Positions 6,340-14,233 are shown, numbered from the stretch's first letter. The stretch: DNA of 20,886 nucleotides from HGM13006 sp964518645 (GCA_964518645.1 CAZFGL010000026.1:1-20886); one strand, 5' to 3'. The notes: generated from the letters alone by a model not told the origin. Program-made: numbers and translations.

Positions 6340-7470
6340 ATGTTTAAAGTATTAAAAACAGAAGGTCTTGCCCGACGTGGTGAATTCACCTGCCCCCACG
6401 GCACGGTTCAGACCCCTGTATTTATGAATGTGGGCACGCAGGGTGCCATTAAGGGCGCACTCAGTGCGGCGGATCTTGAGAAGATCGGCACACAGGTGGA
6501 ACTGAGCAACACTTATCACCTGCATCTCCGTCCCGGCGATCAGGTGGTCAAGGCCATGGGTGGTCTCCATAAATTCATGACCTGGGATGGGCCGATTCTG
6601 ACAGATTCCGGCGGATTTCAGGTGTTCTCCCTTGCGGGCCTTCGGAAAATCAAGGAAGAGGGCGTCACTTTTGCGTCCCATCTGGACGGCCACAGAATCT
6701 TTATGGGGCCTGAGGAGAGTATGCAGATCCAGTCCAATCTTGGGTCTGATATTGCCATGGCCTTTGACGAATGTGTGGAAAATCCCGCTCCCAGAGCCTA
6801 TGTGAAGGCCTCTGTAGAACGTACACAGCGATGGCTGGAACGGTGTATCCGTGAACTTGACCGGCTGAATCAGCTGCCGGACACAGTAAACCCCGGACAG
6901 GTGCTTTTTGGCATCAATCAGGGTGGTATCTATGACGATCTCCGGATCTGGCATATGCAGCAGCTTCGGAACATGCCTGTTGCCGGTATTGCCATCGGTG
7001 GTCTTGCGGTAGGTGAGCCTACGGAGACTATGTATCACATTCTGGATGTGCTGGCACCCCATACACCAGAGGATAAGCCCCGGTACCTGATGGGCGTGGG
7101 CACCCCCAGCAATATTATTGAGGGTGTGGCCAGAGGTATTGATTTCTTTGACTGCGTTATGCCTGCAAGAAATGCCCGTCATGGTCGGCTGTTTACATGG
7201 GAAGGCGCTATCAACATGAAAAACGCCAAGTACATTTATGATGATAAGCCCATTGATTCCCACTGTGACTGCCCGGTTTGCCGTCGGTATACCAGAAGCT
7301 ATATCCACCATCTGTTTAAGGCGGAAGAGATGCTGGCAATGCGCCTTGCGGTTATGCATAACCTGTATTTCTACAATAAACTGGCAGAACGGATCCGGGA
7401 AGCTCTGGATCAGGGGTGCTTTGAGGATTTCCGTAAGGAGTATTCTGAGAAACTTGCGAGAAAAATATAA
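6340..7470 (+). CDS. tgt: tRNA-guanine transglycosylase
   Basis: A 376-residue enzyme that exchanges guanine-34 of Asp, Asn, His and Tyr tRNAs for preQ1, the step before QueA. Visible key residues by family numbering are Asp89 in TDSGGFQ (substrate binding), the nucleophile Asp271 in FDCVMPARNARHG, and the zinc ligands Cys309, Cys311, Cys314 and His340. The length matches the bacterial enzymes. The start is the ATG at 6340 with AGAGAGG upstream. An in-frame ATG at 6298 would add 14 residues inside the end of queA and is unlikely. The following yajC gene has a separate promoter but may also be reached by read-through. Confidence 0.97.
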   Translation: MFKVLKTEGLARRGEFTCPHGTVQTPVFMNVGTQGAIKGALSAADLEKIGTQVELSNTYHLHLRPGDQVVKAMGGLHKFMTWDGPILTDSGGFQVFSLAGLRKIKEEGVTFASHLDGHRIFMGPEESMQIQSNLGSDIAMAFDECVENPAPRAYVKASVERTQRWLERCIRELDRLNQLPDTVNPGQVLFGINQGGIYDDLRIWHMQQLRNMPVAGIAIGGLAVGEPTETMYHILDVLAPHTPEDKPRYLMGVGTPSNIIEGVARGIDFFDCVMPARNARHGRLFTWEGAINMKNAKYIYDDKPIDSHCDCPVCRRYTRSYIHHLFKAEEMLAMRLAVMHNLYFYNKLAERIREALDQGCFEDFRKEYSEKLARKI

Positions 7471-7477
7471 CTTATCC

Positions 7478-7506
7478 TTGAAATCTGCGGGTTTTGCCCG
7501 TATAAT
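7478..7506 (+). promoter_or_regulatory. Strong promoter of yajC
   Basis: TTGAAA (7478-7483) and a perfect TATAAT (7501-7506) are separated by 17 bases. The spacer contains a small inverted repeat, CGGG at 7488-7491 and CCCG at 7497-7500. It starts 8 bases after the tgt stop. Confidence 0.75.
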
Positions 7507-7538
7507 AAACCCACAATTTAAAACGGAGGAATGAATCC

Positions 7539-7853
7539 ATGAATTTTGCAATCCTTACCGAGGCTTCCACTGGTGGCTCTCTGGTTACCATGCTGCTTCC
7601 CTTTGTTGTTCTGATCGCAGTGTTCTATTTCCTGCTGATCCGTCCTGAGAACAAGAAGAAAAAGGCTCTGAACGAAATGCGCAACGCTCTGTCCGTTGGT
7701 GACGACGTTACCACCATCGGCGGCATCGTTGGCAAGGTTGTCCACATTAAGGACGATCTCATCACCATCGAGACCAGCGAGGATCGTGTCCGCATCCAGT
7801 TTACCCGTTGGGCTATTTCCACCACCGGTACCCAGACTGACGAGACCAAGTGA
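7539..7853 (+). CDS. yajC: Preprotein translocase accessory subunit YajC
   Basis: A 104-residue single-span membrane protein associated with the SecDF part of the Sec translocase. One transmembrane helix covers about residues 17-34, ending in the family hallmark FYFLLIRPENKKKKA. The cytoplasmic domain carries SVGDDVTTIGGIVGKV and IETSEDRVRIQF, also typical. The ATG at 7539 is preceded by GGAGG. The gene order after tgt is the common one in bacteria. No secD or secF gene is visible in the window. A strong terminator follows directly. Confidence 0.95.
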   Translation: MNFAILTEASTGGSLVTMLLPFVVLIAVFYFLLIRPENKKKKALNEMRNALSVGDDVTTIGGIVGKVVHIKDDLITIETSEDRVRIQFTRWAISTTGTQTDETK

Positions 7854-7867
7854 TTTCGGAATAATCA

Positions 7868-7915
7868 AACTCCTTTCGCATACTCTTTTTTAGAGCTTGC
7901 GAGAGGAGTTTTTTT
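7868..7915 (+). terminator. Terminator after yajC that also covers the next gene's ribosome binding site
   Basis: AACTCCTTTCGCA (7868-7880) pairs with TGCGAGAGGAGTT (7898-7910) through 13 pairs including one wobble. An inner CTCT/AGAG stem closes the loop, and seven Ts (7909-7915) follow. The 3' arm contains AGGAG (7904-7908), which is the ribosome binding site of the gene starting at 7916. Confidence 0.85.
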
Positions 7916-8290
7916 ATGAAATCAAAACTGAAACCGGGCAGTATTCTGTTGGGGGCGGGAGGCATGCTTGCCCTTGGCGTAGTCTTTTCCATGATCAGTG
8001 CCGGGCTGATTTCAGCCGGGGTGATTCCTGCGGGCGGGATCGGATGGGTTGCGCTGGCGATTGGTATCGTTGCCTGTTTTCTGGGAGGCAGATTGGCTGC
8101 GGGACATGCCGGTTCGGCGTTGCTTCCTACAGCAGTGCTCTCCTGTATATTGTATCTGTTTGTTTTGACTTTCCTGCAATTGGTGGTTCTGAAAGGCTTT
8201 AGAAGCATCAATTTATGGGAGATTATCCCCTGCCTGGCTGGATCTGGATGCGGTGCGGCCTCCTGTTCCGGAATAAAACGAAAAAATTGA
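7916..8290 (+). CDS. Small polytopic membrane protein, TIGR04086/YrzE-like
   Basis: A 124-residue hydrophobic protein with about four membrane segments (near residues 8-30, 41-60, 66-90 and 98-118) and a Lys/Asn tail. The glycine-rich start KPGSILLGAGGMLALGVV and its position right after yajC match the TIGR04086 family of small clostridial membrane proteins. Its function is not known. The ATG at 7916 follows AGGAG by 7 bases, but that site and the T run lie inside the yajC terminator, so it is translated only from read-through RNA or from a start within the hairpin. The family call rests on size, topology and neighbourhood. Confidence 0.7.
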   Translation: MKSKLKPGSILLGAGGMLALGVVFSMISAGLISAGVIPAGGIGWVALAIGIVACFLGGRLAAGHAGSALLPTAVLSCILYLFVLTFLQLVVLKGFRSINLWEIIPCLAGSGCGAASCSGIKRKN

Positions 8291-8320
8291 TATATACACC
8301 AAAAAAGTGTCCCGAACCTA

Positions 8321-8349
8321 TAGACTTTGAATTTTAAGTATGATATACT
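8321..8349 (+). promoter_or_regulatory. Candidate promoter of the first Cna_B surface protein
   Basis: TAGACT (8321-8326) and TATACT (8344-8349) are 17 bases apart. The leader of about 48 bases contains a small hairpin (GGGAA/TTCCC, 8358-8371) before the GGAGG site. Confidence 0.55.
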
Positions 8350-8402
8350 CCGGATATGGGAAGGAGTTCCCTGTAAGAACCCGCTTTTGAGGAGGTTTTG
8401 AT

Positions 8403-11363
8403 ATGAAAAGAATAACCCGTAAGCTGTCCTGGCTTCTGCTGGTTGCCATGCTGTTCAGCATGTTCAGCAACGGTATTTATGCTGCGGACGAAACTGCTGC
8501 CCCGGTTGTTTTCGGCGTTGTTGAGACGCAGGAACCTGCTGTTCCAGAAGGAGAAAACCGGGAGCCCGCAGCCCCTGCTGCTCCCGCTGTTTCCGGCGTA
8601 CCTGAAGCAACGACAGAACCCGGCACTGAGACTGGGGAAAAGGTTCCGGAGACCACTGTAGATCCCAAGGAGCCGGTCACTGATGCTGAAAAGGTCGATG
8701 AGACTGAAACGAAAGGCGCTGATGAGATCGCAGGCTATGATGATCAGGAACTGGATCATATTGATGTCCGCATTCAGAATGTAACTCTGAACATCGCTAA
8801 GAAAGTAGTGGACGTCACTACCGGAGCCCAGATCGGTACCTCCACGACGGAGACCGTTACTGCATCTGTTGTCGGTGTAAAGTCTGTTACCATTAACGGC
8901 ACGAAGTATACCGGCTTCTACAAGATGGATAATTATGAGTTCAGAAAAAACCTTCATGATGGAATCGATGTAGATGATATGAGCACATCTTCGACTGCCA
9001 CACTTGTGCTTGATCTGGCAGATCGAACAGGAAATGTGTACAAGGATGTGTCTTTTTCCTACGATTACTCCGGTATTGTCTATGCTATGGAGCATTGCGA
9101 TGGATTTACTACGATGACTCTTCCGTCTATTGGGGTAATTCCAGGTATCACACTGAAAAAATATTCCGGAATTGATTTTGATCCCGGAAAGGGGACTGTC
9201 GGTCTTACCGGTGTCACCCGTGTTTCCTATGTATTCCCTGTAGAGAAGAAATGGGACGACGGAAACAATCAGGACGGCAATCGTCCTGCCAGTGTAACGG
9301 TTCAGCTTTATGCCAACGGAAAGGCTGTCAAGGGAAAGACACTGACCCTGAATGCGAACAACAACTGGAAGGGCCAGTTTGAAAATCTTGATTCTGTGGA
9401 CAGCTGTGGCAAGACTATTAAATACACCGTGGATGAGACTTGTGTACCGGCCGGTTATACAAAGTCTGTTTCCGGCGGTGTGATCACCAACAGCTATACT
9501 CCCAAGACTACATCTGTTACCATTAGCAAGGCGTGGAGTGACGGCAACGATCAGGATGGAATCCGTCCTGAGAAAATCGAAGTGGCACTTTATGCAGGTG
9601 ATGTTAAGGTTGGCGAATATGAGGTTAAGAAGTCCGAAAACTGGACTCTGACCATTGATAATCTGCCTCTGAACTATCAGGGCAAAAAGATCGTGTACTC
9701 CGTGGTGGAGACCGGTGTTGATGGATACGAGGGGACTGTTACCGGTAATGGTACCGGCAGCGTAACTATCACCAACACCCATACCCCCGAGACCATGGAC
9801 ATTACCGTGAACAAGGTTTGGAAGGATAACGACGATCAGGACGGCATCCGTCCCGAGACCATCACTGTTTCTGTGACCGCTAAGGGCGCCAAGGAAGCTG
9901 CTGCCACTGCACAGCTTAAGGCGGATGAGGACGGTAAGTGGACATATACCTTCGAGGATCTTCCCAAGTTCAAGGGTGGCGAAGCAATCGAATATGAGGT
10001 TACCGAGACTGCTGTTTCCGGTTATACTACTGAGATTGCCGAAAAGGACGGCGTTGTGGTCATTACCAATACCCATACCCCCGAGACCACTGACATTACC
10101 GTGAACAAGGTTTGGAAGGATAACGACGATCAGGATGGAATTCGTCCCGAGACCATTACTGTTTCCGTGACCGCCAAGGGCGCAAAGGAAGCGGTTGCCA
10201 CTGCGCAGCTGAAGGCAGACGAGGATGGCAAGTGGACATATACCTTCGAGGACCTTCCCAAGTTCAAGGGTGGCGAAGCAATCGAATATGAGGTTACCGA
10301 GACTGCTGTTTCCGGTTACACCACTGAGATTGCCGAAAAAGACGGTGTTGTAACCATCACCAATACCCATACTCCCGAGACCACGGCCATTACCGTGAAC
10401 AAGGTTTGGGAGGATAACGACGATCAGGACGGCGTCCGTCCCGAGACCATCACTGTTTCCGTGACCGCCAAGGGCGCAAAGGAAGCTGCTGCCACTGCAC
10501 AGCTGAAGGCAGATGAGGACGGCAAGTGGACATATACCTTCGAGGACCTTCCTAAGTTCAAGGGTGGCGAAGCAATCGAATATGAGGTTACCGAGACTGC
10601 TGTTTCCGGTTACACCACTGAGATTGCCGAAAAAGACGGTGTTGTAACCATCACCAATACCCATACTCCCGAGACCACGGCCATTACCGTGAACAAGGTT
10701 TGGGAGGATAACGACGATCAGGACGGCATCCGTCCCGAGACCATCACCGTCTATGTGACTGTGAAGGGGGAGAAGGAGCCAATTGCGACTGCACAGCTGA
10801 AGGCTGACAAGGACGGCAAGTGGAGCTTTACCTTCGAGGATCTTCCCAAGTTCGCTGAGGGTGAAAAGATTGAGTATGTAGTTACTGAAAAGCCTGTTGA
10901 AGGTTACTCCACCGAGATCACCGGAAACGGAACTGATACCGTAACCATCACCAATAAGCATGTTTCTCAGATTGACTCGATTTTTGTAAGCAAGGTTTGG
11001 AAGGATAACAATAACAAGGAGAACAAGCGGCCTGAGAGCATCAAGGTGATCCTGTATGCAAATGGTCGGGAGATCTCTTCTGCTGAACTGAGCGAGAAGA
11101 ATCAGTGGAGTGCATGGTTTGAGAACCTTCCTGTAAACGAGGATGGCGCTGAAATCAAGTATGAGGTCAAGGAAGTTGGCGTGAAGTATTACGTTGGCAA
11201 GGTTACCGGCAATGTTGAAGATGGTTTTGTGATCACCAACACATATGTTGATATTCCCCTCACCGGCGATACCATGAACCTGCTGTTCTGGGGTCTTATG
11301 ATCGTTGGCGCAGGTGCTGTGCTTACCGGTCTTGGCGTTCATGCCCGCCGCAAGAGAGCATAA
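8403..11363 (+). CDS. Large sortase-anchored surface protein with seven Cna_B domains
   Basis: A 986-residue wall-anchored adhesin or pilus-like stalk. A signal peptide covers residues 1-27. A Pro/Glu/Thr-rich segment follows to about 100, then an unrecognised beta-rich domain (about 110-270) at the presumed tip. Seven Cna_B domains run from about 276 to 948. Each has the isopeptide pattern: a lysine two residues before a conserved Trp (K282, K376, K471, K569, K667, K765, K864), a Glu in the YxVxE strand and an Asn in the last ITN strand. Domains 3-5 are near-identical 98-residue copies. The end has the sorting motif IPLTG (951-955), a hydrophobic helix and a HARRKRA tail. ATG at 8403 follows GGAGG. 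The class B sortase at 13198 is the likely anchoring enzyme. The ligand is unknown. Confidence 0.9.
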   Translation: MKRITRKLSWLLLVAMLFSMFSNGIYAADETAAPVVFGVVETQEPAVPEGENREPAAPAAPAVSGVPEATTEPGTETGEKVPETTVDPKEPVTDAEKVDETETKGADEIAGYDDQELDHIDVRIQNVTLNIAKKVVDVTTGAQIGTSTTETVTASVVGVKSVTINGTKYTGFYKMDNYEFRKNLHDGIDVDDMSTSSTATLVLDLADRTGNVYKDVSFSYDYSGIVYAMEHCDGFTTMTLPSIGVIPGITLKKYSGIDFDPGKGTVGLTGVTRVSYVFPVEKKWDDGNNQDGNRPASVTVQLYANGKAVKGKTLTLNANNNWKGQFENLDSVDSCGKTIKYTVDETCVPAGYTKSVSGGVITNSYTPKTTSVTISKAWSDGNDQDGIRPEKIEVALYAGDVKVGEYEVKKSENWTLTIDNLPLNYQGKKIVYSVVETGVDGYEGTVTGNGTGSVTITNTHTPETMDITVNKVWKDNDDQDGIRPETITVSVTAKGAKEAAATAQLKADEDGKWTYTFEDLPKFKGGEAIEYEVTETAVSGYTTEIAEKDGVVVITNTHTPETTDITVNKVWKDNDDQDGIRPETITVSVTAKGAKEAVATAQLKADEDGKWTYTFEDLPKFKGGEAIEYEVTETAVSGYTTEIAEKDGVVTITNTHTPETTAITVNKVWEDNDDQDGVRPETITVSVTAKGAKEAAATAQLKADEDGKWTYTFEDLPKFKGGEAIEYEVTETAVSGYTTEIAEKDGVVTITNTHTPETTAITVNKVWEDNDDQDGIRPETITVYVTVKGEKEPIATAQLKADKDGKWSFTFEDLPKFAEGEKIEYVVTEKPVEGYSTEITGNGTDTVTITNKHVSQIDSIFVSKVWKDNNNKENKRPESIKVILYANGREISSAELSEKNQWSAWFENLPVNEDGAEIKYEVKEVGVKYYVGKVTGNVEDGFVITNTYVDIPLTGDTMNLLFWGLMIVGAGAVLTGLGVHARRKRA
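9798..10980 (+). repeat. Tandem 294-bp Cna_B repeats (three full copies and a diverged fourth)
   Basis: Copies begin at 9798, 10092, 10386 and 10680, exactly 294 bases apart. The stretch 10260-10433 is identical to 10554-10727 over 174 bases, including synonymous positions. The fourth copy is similar only at its start. This points to recent duplication or gene conversion inside the coding sequence. Confidence 0.95.
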
Positions 11364-11377
11364 CTGATTGAATTTCA

Positions 11378-11412
11378 GGGAGCAGGGCCTCGGCTCTGCT
11401 CCCAATTTTTTT
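11378..11412 (+). terminator. Terminator after the first Cna_B gene
   Basis: GGGAGCAG (11378-11385) pairs with CTGCTCCC (11396-11403), with GCC/GGC continuing inside, and AATTTTTTT follows. It separates the first surface gene from the second. Confidence 0.85.
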
Positions 11413-11499
11413 GTGGTCTATGCTTATGTTTTTACGAAAAACAGATGGTGTGTTTAAGAAATTTTAACAGTTTTTTATAAAGAACTGATGTGAAAGCTA

Positions 11500-11528
11500 T
11501 GGACAATTATAAATCACTGTGTTATACT
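11500..11528 (+). promoter_or_regulatory. Promoter of the second Cna_B gene
   Basis: TGGACA (11500-11505) and TATACT (11523-11528) are 17 bases apart; the start is expected near 11535. Confidence 0.7.
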
Positions 11529-11540
11529 GAAATATATCCT

Positions 11541-11557
11541 GGTTACAACTTGTAACC
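11541..11557. promoter_or_regulatory. Operator-like palindrome at the second Cna_B promoter
   Basis: GGTTACAA (11541-11548) and TTGTAACC (11550-11557) are a perfect inverted repeat around one central base. It starts about 12 bases after the -10 box, so it would lie in the first transcribed bases and could act as a repressor site. I see no copy upstream of the first Cna_B gene. Confidence 0.55.
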
Positions 11558-11587
11558 AAAGGAAGAATTTGAGAAGGAGGTATTCAC

Positions 11588-13147
11588 ATGAAAACAATTA
11601 GCCGTAAGCTTTCGTGGCTTCTGGTTCTTGCAATGCTGTTTAGCCTTTGTGCAACTGCGGTGTTTGCACTGGAAGGCGATGCACTGACGGTTCAGTGGAA
11701 GGGTGAAGCACCTGAAGGTGTGACGGAAGTTCGTCTGGATCTGTACTCCGGCGAAAACAAAGTCAACGAAGCTGACAAGTACCTGACTCTGAAGAAAGAA
11801 GATGGGACGTGGACTGTTTCTTACGAGGGTGTCGCACTGTATGATGCAGAGAACGCACTTTATACCCCTAAATTCGCTGAGGGAACCCCTGAAGCTTTGG
11901 GTGGTTATGAAGTGAAGCTTACTCGCAATGATGACGGCCTGATTCTGACCTTTGAAAAGAAGCAGTCTGAGGTTAAATCGGAAACGTCCCCTGAGACTTC
12001 CCCTGTAACCTCACCGGTTGCGTCCACGGAGCCTCAGCCGGAAGCTTCTCCTGAAACCTCTCCTGTGACTTCTCCCGTGGTTTCTCCTGAAACCTCTCCC
12101 GAAGTATCTCAGAATCCTCCTGAGATTCCACCGGAGACTTCTCCCACAAATCCCACCGGTGGCGAAAAGATGTCCCTGACGGTGAATGTTGCATGGGTGG
12201 ACGGAGATAATCAGGATGGGATTCGTCCTTCTGAGATGGCTGTAAAGCTCACTGATGGAACCAATGTGGTGGAAGGAACCCTGAAAGCAGATGCCGGCTG
12301 GATTTACACCTTTACGGATCTTCCCGAGGGCAGCTGGACTGCTGAGGTTGGCACCGTCACCGGTTATACCGCAGATATCTCTGCTGTGACTGACGGCGTG
12401 ATCACTGTGACCCAGACCCATGCTACGGATAAGCGGGATTACACGGTCAAGGCGATCTGGGATGATGGAAATGACCTTTTGAAGAAGCGTCCTTCCTCTA
12501 TTACAGTTCAGCTTTACAAGGTAATCGAGGACAATAACAGTGTTAATGTGGGCGAGCCTGCTGTGATCAAGGCTGATGATAAGGGCGAGTGGAGCCATAC
12601 CTTTACCGGTCTGGATAAAAACTACCAGGGTAACGCAGCGGATTATCGCTTCAAGCTGGTTTATGACGTGGAAGGCTATTCCGTAACCCGGGATTTTGCC
12701 CAGGGAACCATTAAGCTGAAAAACAACTATACCGACTATGCAAAGGTAGACGTTAATGTTACCGCGAAATGGGTGGATAACAACAACAAGTATACCAAGC
12801 GGCCTGCGTCCATTACGGTTTATCTCTATCAGGATTCTGTGCAGTATAAGACTGTGAAGGTTTTTGCGGATAAGAACGGCAACTGGACTTGCAGCTTCGA
12901 GGATCTTCCTGCATACAAGGATGGTAAGGCTGTTACTTACACTGTGAAGCAGGGCGCTGTGACGGATTATGTGACAAAGATCACTTCCTCCACAAAGGAC
13001 GATGTTGTTACGGTGACCATTACCAACACCTATAAGAATATTCCTCTTACCGGCGACGAAACACAGCTGGTATTCTGGATGGTTCTTGTGATGGTGGCGG
13101 CAAGCGGTCTCGGCTATGCGCTGGTTTACAGAAGACATTATAATTAA
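11588..13147 (+). CDS. Second sortase-anchored surface protein with three degenerate Cna_B domains
   Basis: A 519-residue paralogue of the first surface protein: the first 20 residues are nearly the same (KLSWLL, AMLFS). The signal peptide ends near residue 27. An unrecognised beta-rich domain (about 30-125) is followed by a SPETSPVTSPV-type low-complexity stalk (about 130-190), then three Cna_B-like domains (about 193-490), the sorting motif IPLTG (485-489), a hydrophobic helix and a YRRHYN tail. Where the crosslinking Lys should be, two residues before the Trp, are V201, A289 and A393. The catalytic Glu is replaced by Val, Val and Gln, and the Asn of the first domain is Gln. These domains probably do not form isopeptide bonds. 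The gene has its own promoter and a good GGAGG site and is followed by the sortase gene. Confidence 0.88.
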   Translation: MKTISRKLSWLLVLAMLFSLCATAVFALEGDALTVQWKGEAPEGVTEVRLDLYSGENKVNEADKYLTLKKEDGTWTVSYEGVALYDAENALYTPKFAEGTPEALGGYEVKLTRNDDGLILTFEKKQSEVKSETSPETSPVTSPVASTEPQPEASPETSPVTSPVVSPETSPEVSQNPPEIPPETSPTNPTGGEKMSLTVNVAWVDGDNQDGIRPSEMAVKLTDGTNVVEGTLKADAGWIYTFTDLPEGSWTAEVGTVTGYTADISAVTDGVITVTQTHATDKRDYTVKAIWDDGNDLLKKRPSSITVQLYKVIEDNNSVNVGEPAVIKADDKGEWSHTFTGLDKNYQGNAADYRFKLVYDVEGYSVTRDFAQGTIKLKNNYTDYAKVDVNVTAKWVDNNNKYTKRPASITVYLYQDSVQYKTVKVFADKNGNWTCSFEDLPAYKDGKAVTYTVKQGAVTDYVTKITSSTKDDVVTVTITNTYKNIPLTGDETQLVFWMVLVMVAASGLGYALVYRRHYN

Positions 13148-13157
13148 CTAAATGAAT

Positions 13158-13184
13158 GGGCAGAGCTTCGGCTCTGCCCGATTT
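13158..13184 (+). terminator. UUCG-capped hairpin between the second Cna_B gene and the sortase gene
   Basis: GGGCAGAGC (13158-13166) pairs perfectly with GCTCTGCCC (13171-13179) over a TTCG tetraloop. Only GATTTTGG follows, so termination should be partial. It may set the sortase to a lower level than the surface protein. Confidence 0.6.
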
Positions 13185-13197
13185 TGGATGGGTGCCT

Positions 13198-14028
13198 ATG
13201 AAGAAAACAATCTATATATTGATCGTGGTGGCTCTGGTTGCGGTGATGGGTGTCAGTGGATTTAAACTGTATCAGGGGTTGCACCGGTATGAGGTGATAG
13301 AGGAATACAACGATACTGTTCAGAAGTACGTTGTTTCATCGGCTCCGTCTGCGTCGCCTTCGCCCAAGGGAACGAAACCGCTGGTAACGGACGAAACCTC
13401 GGAGATAGAAAAAACGGTCGAAAAGGCGGATGTTGAAACGGCGCCGATCTCGATTGATTTTGCGGCTCTTTTACAGGATGCGCCTGATACAGTTGGCTGG
13501 CTTTACGCAGTGGACGGATCCATAAATCTGCCGGTGGTGCAGGGGGAGGATAATCAGTTTTATCTGACCCATCTGCCTGATGGAGAATACAGTTATGGTG
13601 GCAGTTTGTTTCTGGACTATCTGAATGAATCGGATTTTTCTGACGAGGCTTCGTTTATCTATGGCCATAATATGAAAAACGGAACCATGCTCCAGCCACT
13701 GTTGGAGTATGAAAAGCAGGAATACTATGATAAATACCCTGTAATGTATCTGCTGACCCCTGAGAAGGATTACAAGCTGGAGCTGTTTGCAGGGATCCTG
13801 ACGGATCTGGAATCCGACGTATACACGTTCTCTTTTGCAACGCCGGAGGATAAGGAAAACTTTATTGACGGCCTTGTGGCCCGCTCCACATTTACGCCGT
13901 CCTTTGTCCCCAGGGCAGGGGACAGGCTGCTGTGCCTGTCTACATGCGCTTATGATTATAACGGTGCCCGGTATGTGGTGTTTGGAAAGCTGACAGAGCT
14001 TGGAGAAAAGCCGGTGGACGCTGACTGA
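13198..14028 (+). CDS. Class B sortase
   Basis: A 276-residue membrane-anchored transpeptidase that cleaves sorting signals and attaches surface proteins to the wall or to each other. One N-terminal helix (about residues 4-24) serves as anchor, a Ser/Pro-rich linker follows, and the catalytic domain covers about 90-270. The catalytic triad is visible: His157 in YGHNM, Cys250 in LSTC and Arg258 in ARYVVFG. The DTVGWLYAVDGSINLPVVQG start and the long region before the Cys fit class B. The ATG at 13198 is chosen because MKKTIYILIVV starts a normal signal anchor. An ATG at 13156 would be translated through the hairpin. The two neighbouring IPLTGD proteins are the likely substrates. Confidence 0.9.
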   Translation: MKKTIYILIVVALVAVMGVSGFKLYQGLHRYEVIEEYNDTVQKYVVSSAPSASPSPKGTKPLVTDETSEIEKTVEKADVETAPISIDFAALLQDAPDTVGWLYAVDGSINLPVVQGEDNQFYLTHLPDGEYSYGGSLFLDYLNESDFSDEASFIYGHNMKNGTMLQPLLEYEKQEYYDKYPVMYLLTPEKDYKLELFAGILTDLESDVYTFSFATPEDKENFIDGLVARSTFTPSFVPRAGDRLLCLSTCAYDYNGARYVVFGKLTELGEKPVDAD

Positions 14029-14096
14029 ATGGTTGAGACAAAATGAAGGAACAAATTCGAAAATAGAAAGAAAAACAAAAAATGAATAAAATTTAC

Positions 14097-14126
14097 GCCC
14101 CGCGCAGGAATGCGTGGGGCTTCTTT
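14097..14126 (+). terminator. Terminator after the sortase gene
   Basis: GCCCCGCGCA (14097-14106) pairs with TGCGTGGGGC (14111-14120), one wobble, over a GGAA loop; TTCTTT follows. Confidence 0.75.
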
Positions 14127-14213
14127 CATATCCAAGATGCGGGGGTGTTGCAAAGAAAAATGGCACAATATATAGGGAAATGACGGCTGGAGAACGTATT
14201 TTAGTTGCGAGGT

Positions 14214-14233
14214 TTACATAATGTAAGTTACAT
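14214..14233. promoter_or_regulatory. Three alternating half-sites TTACAT, ATGTAA, TTACAT
   Basis: TTACAT (14214-14219), ATGTAA (14221-14226) and TTACAT (14228-14233) are each separated by one base, so adjacent pairs form two overlapping palindromes. The regular 7-base step suggests a binding site for a dimeric regulator, about 40 bases upstream of the promoter at 14271. Confidence 0.45.

Noticed and set aside
9798..10980. Regular repeats considered as a CRISPR array
   Set aside because: The units are 294-bp coding copies of a Cna_B domain with no short repeat-spacer structure.
8334..11405. A 1023-codon open frame on the minus strand spanning the first surface gene
   Set aside because: It mirrors the codon pattern of the repetitive sense gene, has no ribosome binding site or domain, and the sense frame has a signal peptide, Cna_B domains and a sorting signal.
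12011..13138. A 375-codon minus-strand open frame opposite the second surface gene
   Set aside because: It is a shadow of the sense gene with low-complexity content and no recognisable protein features.
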